Part shown: in pieces, positions 38,257-41,726 of the stretch
How positions within the stretch are numbered: position 1 is the first letter of the stretch
Layout of the letters: every line of letters starts with the position of its first letter
NCBI GenBank assembly: GCA_903894475.1
Contig: CAITQH010000102.1
Coordinates: 1 to 41,726 of the forward strand
Length of the DNA: 41,726 nt
Direction: 5' to 3'
From: an uncultured beta proteobacterium
Lineage (GTDB): Bacteria; Pseudomonadota; Gammaproteobacteria; Burkholderiales; Burkholderiaceae_C
Notes under the pieces: model-generated
The model's database searches: none
What the model saw: only the letters and a program-made list of their open reading frames with translations
What the model was told of the DNA's origin: nothing
Translations under genes and position numbers: made by a program

Positions 38257-39510
38257 ATGAAACGTGTTGATGACTTCCGCCTGAAGTTCGGAAATAAGGA
38301 GTTCGTGCCCATCATGATTGGCGGTATGGGTGTTGATATTTCAACCGCTGAACTTGCGCTTGAGGCGGCTCGACTCGGTGGTGTAGGGCACATCTCAGAC
38401 GCCATGGTGACCGACGTATCGGACCGACGTTTTGACACCAAGTTTGTCAAGAACAAGTTGAAACTTTATAAGCACAACATCCATAATTCAGACAAGTCGA
38501 TTATCAAGTTCGATTTGGGCGCACTGGCCGAGGCAACGCGTCGGCATGTCGAGTCAACCATGCAGTCAAAAAAGGGAGAGGGCCTGATTTTTGTCAATTG
38601 CATGGAAAAATTGACGATGAATGCACCTCGCGAAACCTTGCAGGTGCGCATGGCATCGGCGCTTGACGCCGGTATCGATGGAATTACCTTGAGTGCGGGG
38701 CTGCATCTGGGTTCGTTTGGATTGCTTGCGGAACATCCCCGATTTCGGGATGCGAAGCTTGGCATCATCGTATCGTCGGTACGCGCACTGCAGCTGTTTC
38801 TGCGCAAAAACGCCAGACTGAACCGACTGCCTGACTACGTTGTTGTCGAAGGCCCGCTGGCTGGTGGACACCTTGGTTTTGGTGCCGACTGGGCCCAATA
38901 CGACCTGGCCACGATCGTTGCGGAGGTGGTGCAGTACCTGCGGACAGAGCAACTCGCGATCCCGGTGATAGCCGCTGGCGGTATCTTTACCGGTAGCGAT
39001 GCCGTGTCTTTTCTGGAAACCGGCTCTGCAGCTGTGCAGGTGGCGACTCGTTTTACTGTGGCCGATGAATGTGGACTACCGAAAAAGGTCAAGCAGGAAT
39101 ACTTCAAGGCAAGCGAAGAGGACATCATCGTCAACACGGTCTCGCCAACCGGTTATCCGATGCGCATGCTGCGCAGCACGCCGGCTATCGGTGCCGGCAT
39201 TCGTCCCAACTGCGAGGCATACGGGTACTTGCTGGACGGTAACGGTAGCTGCGCCTATATCAACGCATACAACCGGGAGGTGGCGCTGCACCCGGACGCC
39301 AAGACACTTTCAGTCATGGATAAGACCTGTCTGTGTACCCATATGCGCAACTTCAATTGCTGGACCTGTGGGCAGACCACATACCGCCTGAAAGACACGA
39401 CACGCCGCCTTGAAGACGGCAGTTACCAAGTCTTGAGCGCGGAACACATCTTCAAGGACTACCAGTTCAGCATCGACCAGAAAGTGGCTTTGCCTGAAAT
39501 ATCGCAGTAG
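38257..39510 (+). CDS. Nitronate monooxygenase (2-nitropropane dioxygenase-like) flavoprotein with C-terminal Cys motif
   Basis: 'FVPIMIGGMGVDISTAELALEAARLGGVGHIS', 'VVVEGPLAGGHLGFG', 'IPVIAAGGIFTGSDAVSFLETGSAAVQVATRF'; C-term 'CLCTHMRNFNCWTC'. Confidence 0.85.
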   Translation: MKRVDDFRLKFGNKEFVPIMIGGMGVDISTAELALEAARLGGVGHISDAMVTDVSDRRFDTKFVKNKLKLYKHNIHNSDKSIIKFDLGALAEATRRHVESTMQSKKGEGLIFVNCMEKLTMNAPRETLQVRMASALDAGIDGITLSAGLHLGSFGLLAEHPRFRDAKLGIIVSSVRALQLFLRKNARLNRLPDYVVVEGPLAGGHLGFGADWAQYDLATIVAEVVQYLRTEQLAIPVIAAGGIFTGSDAVSFLETGSAAVQVATRFTVADECGLPKKVKQEYFKASEEDIIVNTVSPTGYPMRMLRSTPAIGAGIRPNCEAYGYLLDGNGSCAYINAYNREVALHPDAKTLSVMDKTCLCTHMRNFNCWTCGQTTYRLKDTTRRLEDGSYQVLSAEHIFKDYQFSIDQKVALPEISQ

Positions 39511-39574
39511 GAGCGCGCTGTGCGCGCCTGTTCTCGCGACGATAGCGGCGCGCCCACGGCGCACCTGCTACCGG

Positions 39575-41074
39575 TTAAGAAATTTCGACAATCTCTGTGA
39601 CAGCAAGTGCAGCAATGTCACGCAATTTTTCATGGCGAGGTGAATTCAAATCGACCAATTCAGATACGCGCGAATAGGAAGCACTGACGAATACTTCATG
39701 GTCGTCACGGTTCTGCCGTTTTACTCCGAAGCGCACCGTCTTACGCTCTTCAGGGGTCAATTTACCCATCAAATTCTTGGTCGCCCACAATGAGCCGTGA
39801 CGAGCTATGTCAGATAGTCTGGCGGCATGGTTGATTGTGTCGCCCAAAACGGTGAATTCAACTTTGGTTTCGATGTGAAAGATCCCTAACCATTCCTGCC
39901 CCTCGTTGATGCCGGTGTTCAGGTAAAGGTCGTTTATCCAATTCTTTCGCAGTTGCCATTCTTTGCTGATCTTGCGCATGGCTTCTCGAATTTGGTTGGC
40001 GCAACGCAGTGAGTTATAGATGTAATTGCTGTCGGGTTGTGGGAAAAAGTAGTACACCAAGCCATCGCCAACATGCTTGCCGTGAGTGCCATAGTAACTG
40101 CGGAAAATGGGCTCCATAGTGGCCCAAATCTGGTTAATCAACTCAAAGTATTCTTCGGGCGGCAGTTCCGAGCAAATGCGCACAGAATTCTGCAGATCCG
40201 CCACAATCACTGCAACATCCGTTAGCACCGGCAAACGTTTCTTGAGCAAATTGCGGATCACATCGTCGCGTCTTTCCAACAATCCCAATAAACCCTGATG
40301 CCCTTCAGTATCGTCGGTAAAGACGACCAGTATGCCTTCCCGGAAGTAGGAGGCGTAAACCCGATAGCGCTCATTTTCGCCGTCTGGTGAACGAAGATTG
40401 AGTGGCCACTCTGCGATAGGTCGGGTAGCCTTATCTGCCTCGCGAGATCCACCGTTCAGTGTGTCGGGCAGACGCTCACGCCCCATCTGCTTGTGGAGTT
40501 GCCTAAACGCTTCGAAGTTTTCCAGGCTCTTGCCATAGACCCCGCGGGAAAAGAAATCAAGAACGTAACGCTCCTTGGTGTCGGCCGGCAGACGGTCAAA
40601 ATCGCCCAGCAGAGACACCCTGGCCTCTTCGTTGTACCACGCAAGTTCCAAGTTGTAGTTCAGCATGTATGCTGGATAAGGCAACTTGTCTATGGTGAGT
40701 CGCAATGGACCCGTTTCGGATACTGGGACGGCTGGCGACCTCGGCGTCGTCGTGTCGGTCGATCTGCTGTCACGTTCTCTCTCAAACCGAGGCGTGGTTG
40801 TGGTTTGAGTCTGTGAACCGTCAAACCCTTCTCGTGACATATGTCGGAAGATGTCGGCCATGGTAAGTCCTTCTTTTTTCATAAGTTTGATGCGTTCTAT
40901 ACGGTCAATGGCGTCTGGTGGGAAATAACCTAATTGTCTTGCACGCGTGTTCGAGTTGTCATCCGGATTGCGGATTATCGGCTTCGGCAATAACCCAAGA
41001 GCTACGTAATTGTGCAATGTAGCGCGAGAGATGCCGGAGGTTTCAATGACTTCCAGACTGCTCAACATAACCAT
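39575..41074 (-). CDS. MerR-type HTH - PAS/MmyB-like sensor - class III adenylate/guanylate cyclase fusion
   Basis: aa 1-80 MerR-like ('SGISRATLHNYVALGLLPKPI...YFPPDAIDRIERIKLMKKEGLTMADI'); aa ~120-255 PAS-fold-like ('LPYPAYMLNYNLELAWYNEEARVSLLGDF'); aa ~283-450 cyclase ('VAVIVADLQNSVRICSELPPEEYFELIN', 'GKHVGDGLVYYFFPQ', 'FTVLGDTINHAARLSDIA'). Confidence 0.85.
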   Translation of the reverse strand: MVMLSSLEVIETSGISRATLHNYVALGLLPKPIIRNPDDNSNTRARQLGYFPPDAIDRIERIKLMKKEGLTMADIFRHMSREGFDGSQTQTTTTPRFERERDSRSTDTTTPRSPAVPVSETGPLRLTIDKLPYPAYMLNYNLELAWYNEEARVSLLGDFDRLPADTKERYVLDFFSRGVYGKSLENFEAFRQLHKQMGRERLPDTLNGGSREADKATRPIAEWPLNLRSPDGENERYRVYASYFREGILVVFTDDTEGHQGLLGLLERRDDVIRNLLKKRLPVLTDVAVIVADLQNSVRICSELPPEEYFELINQIWATMEPIFRSYYGTHGKHVGDGLVYYFFPQPDSNYIYNSLRCANQIREAMRKISKEWQLRKNWINDLYLNTGINEGQEWLGIFHIETKVEFTVLGDTINHAARLSDIARHGSLWATKNLMGKLTPEERKTVRFGVKRQNRDDHEVFVSASYSRVSELVDLNSPRHEKLRDIAALAVTEIVEIS

Positions 41075-41317
41075 TTGGACTGTACAGATGCACTCCGCTA
41101 ATTTAGACAGCCCGATATTGACGCGGACCTGATACTGCTGTCAATCGCCGCTCACATTGTTATAGCGTTAGCGCTTGAATGTGTTGTCAAGAAGCGACAA
41201 CTTCCGCAATAGAACAAGCAAGCGGTTGGACTGTATCGCGATGTGACTTAGACAGTTCAACAGTTCAAACGCATGCGGTTTGACCTATCGATGGCAGCCA
41301 AAGTCCGGCAAGAGTAA

Positions 41318-41726
41318 CTAGCTCTTGGGACCTTGCACCATCTTCATGGCCGAGGCAATCAGCGCCGAAACTTCAGTCATATTGCTCGGCACGATCAGCG
41401 TGGTATTTGCCTCTGAAGCGACTTTGGAATAGGCCTCAACGGCTTTTTCGGCTACCTTGAGCTGCACTGCCTCTGCACCGCCGGGTTGACGGATGGCAGC
41501 GGCAATTCTCTCAATCGCCTGCGCTGTCGCCTGGGCTACGGCAGTGATCGATTGTGCTTCTCCCTGCGCCCGGTTGATGACAGCCTGTTTTTCGCCTTCG
41601 GAACGCTGAATGAATGCCTCGCGCTCGCCCGTTGCAATGTTGATTTGCTCCTGACGCCGCCCCTCGGAAGCGGCAATCAGTGCGCGTTTTTCACGCTCGG
41701 CTGTAATTTGCTGCTGCATGGCGTGC
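41318..41726 (-). CDS. SPFH/stomatin-like (QmcA/HflK-like) protein, C-terminal part, truncated by the window edge
   Basis: 'ITAEREKRALIAASEGRRQEQINIATGEREAFIQRSEGEKQAVINRAQGEAQSITAVAQATAQAIERIAAAI...VAEKAVEAYSKVA'. Confidence 0.85.
   Translation of the reverse strand, partial: HAMQQQITAEREKRALIAASEGRRQEQINIATGEREAFIQRSEGEKQAVINRAQGEAQSITAVAQATAQAIERIAAAIRQPGGAEAVQLKVAEKAVEAYSKVASEANTTLIVPSNMTEVSALIASAMKMVQGPKS

Noticed and set aside
39511-39574. gcgcgctgtgcgcgc hairpin after the NMO-like gene as an intrinsic terminator
   Set aside because: Stem is short and self-complementary GC repeat with no T-tract; insufficient evidence.

Overview
41.7 kb, fairly GC-rich window, probably from a Burkholderiales/Comamonadaceae-like betaproteobacterium (inferred from the serB-mfd-ispD-ispF backbone and general protein character). 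From left to right: (i) a conserved hypothetical with a C-terminal zinc ribbon and a RelE/ParE-type toxin-antitoxin pair with a perfect inverted-repeat operator; (ii) a tightly packed + strand operon hyuA-hyuB-VOC-paaK-like ligase-SDR-kynB-kynU-kynA; (iii) a signal-peptide sulfatase, an enoyl-CoA hydratase and an aldehyde dehydrogenase; (iv) a LacI regulator with near-identical operators before itself and before a sugar-acid operon that uses a polar-amino-acid-type ABC transporter; (v) a minus-strand operon of a reversed-order HAD-crotonase fusion, a 1202-aa IorA/GltD-like/ferredoxin fusion and IorB; (vi) a divergent SerK/SbnI-like (ParB-fold) free-serine kinase followed by TrpB2, ending convergently on serB; (vii) mfd, ispD, ispF; (viii) a CaiB-type CoA-transferase, a nitronate-monooxygenase-like flavoprotein, a MerR-PAS/MmyB-like-class III cyclase fusion, and a truncated SPFH protein. 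The best candidate for an under-described system is the SerK-like kinase + TrpB2 pair (O-phosphoserine-fed tryptophan synthase) divergent from the arylpyruvate oxidoreductase operon. The MerR-cyclase fusion is second. No tRNA, rRNA or CRISPR array was recognised by eye. All family assignments come from reading the translations; no database search was run.
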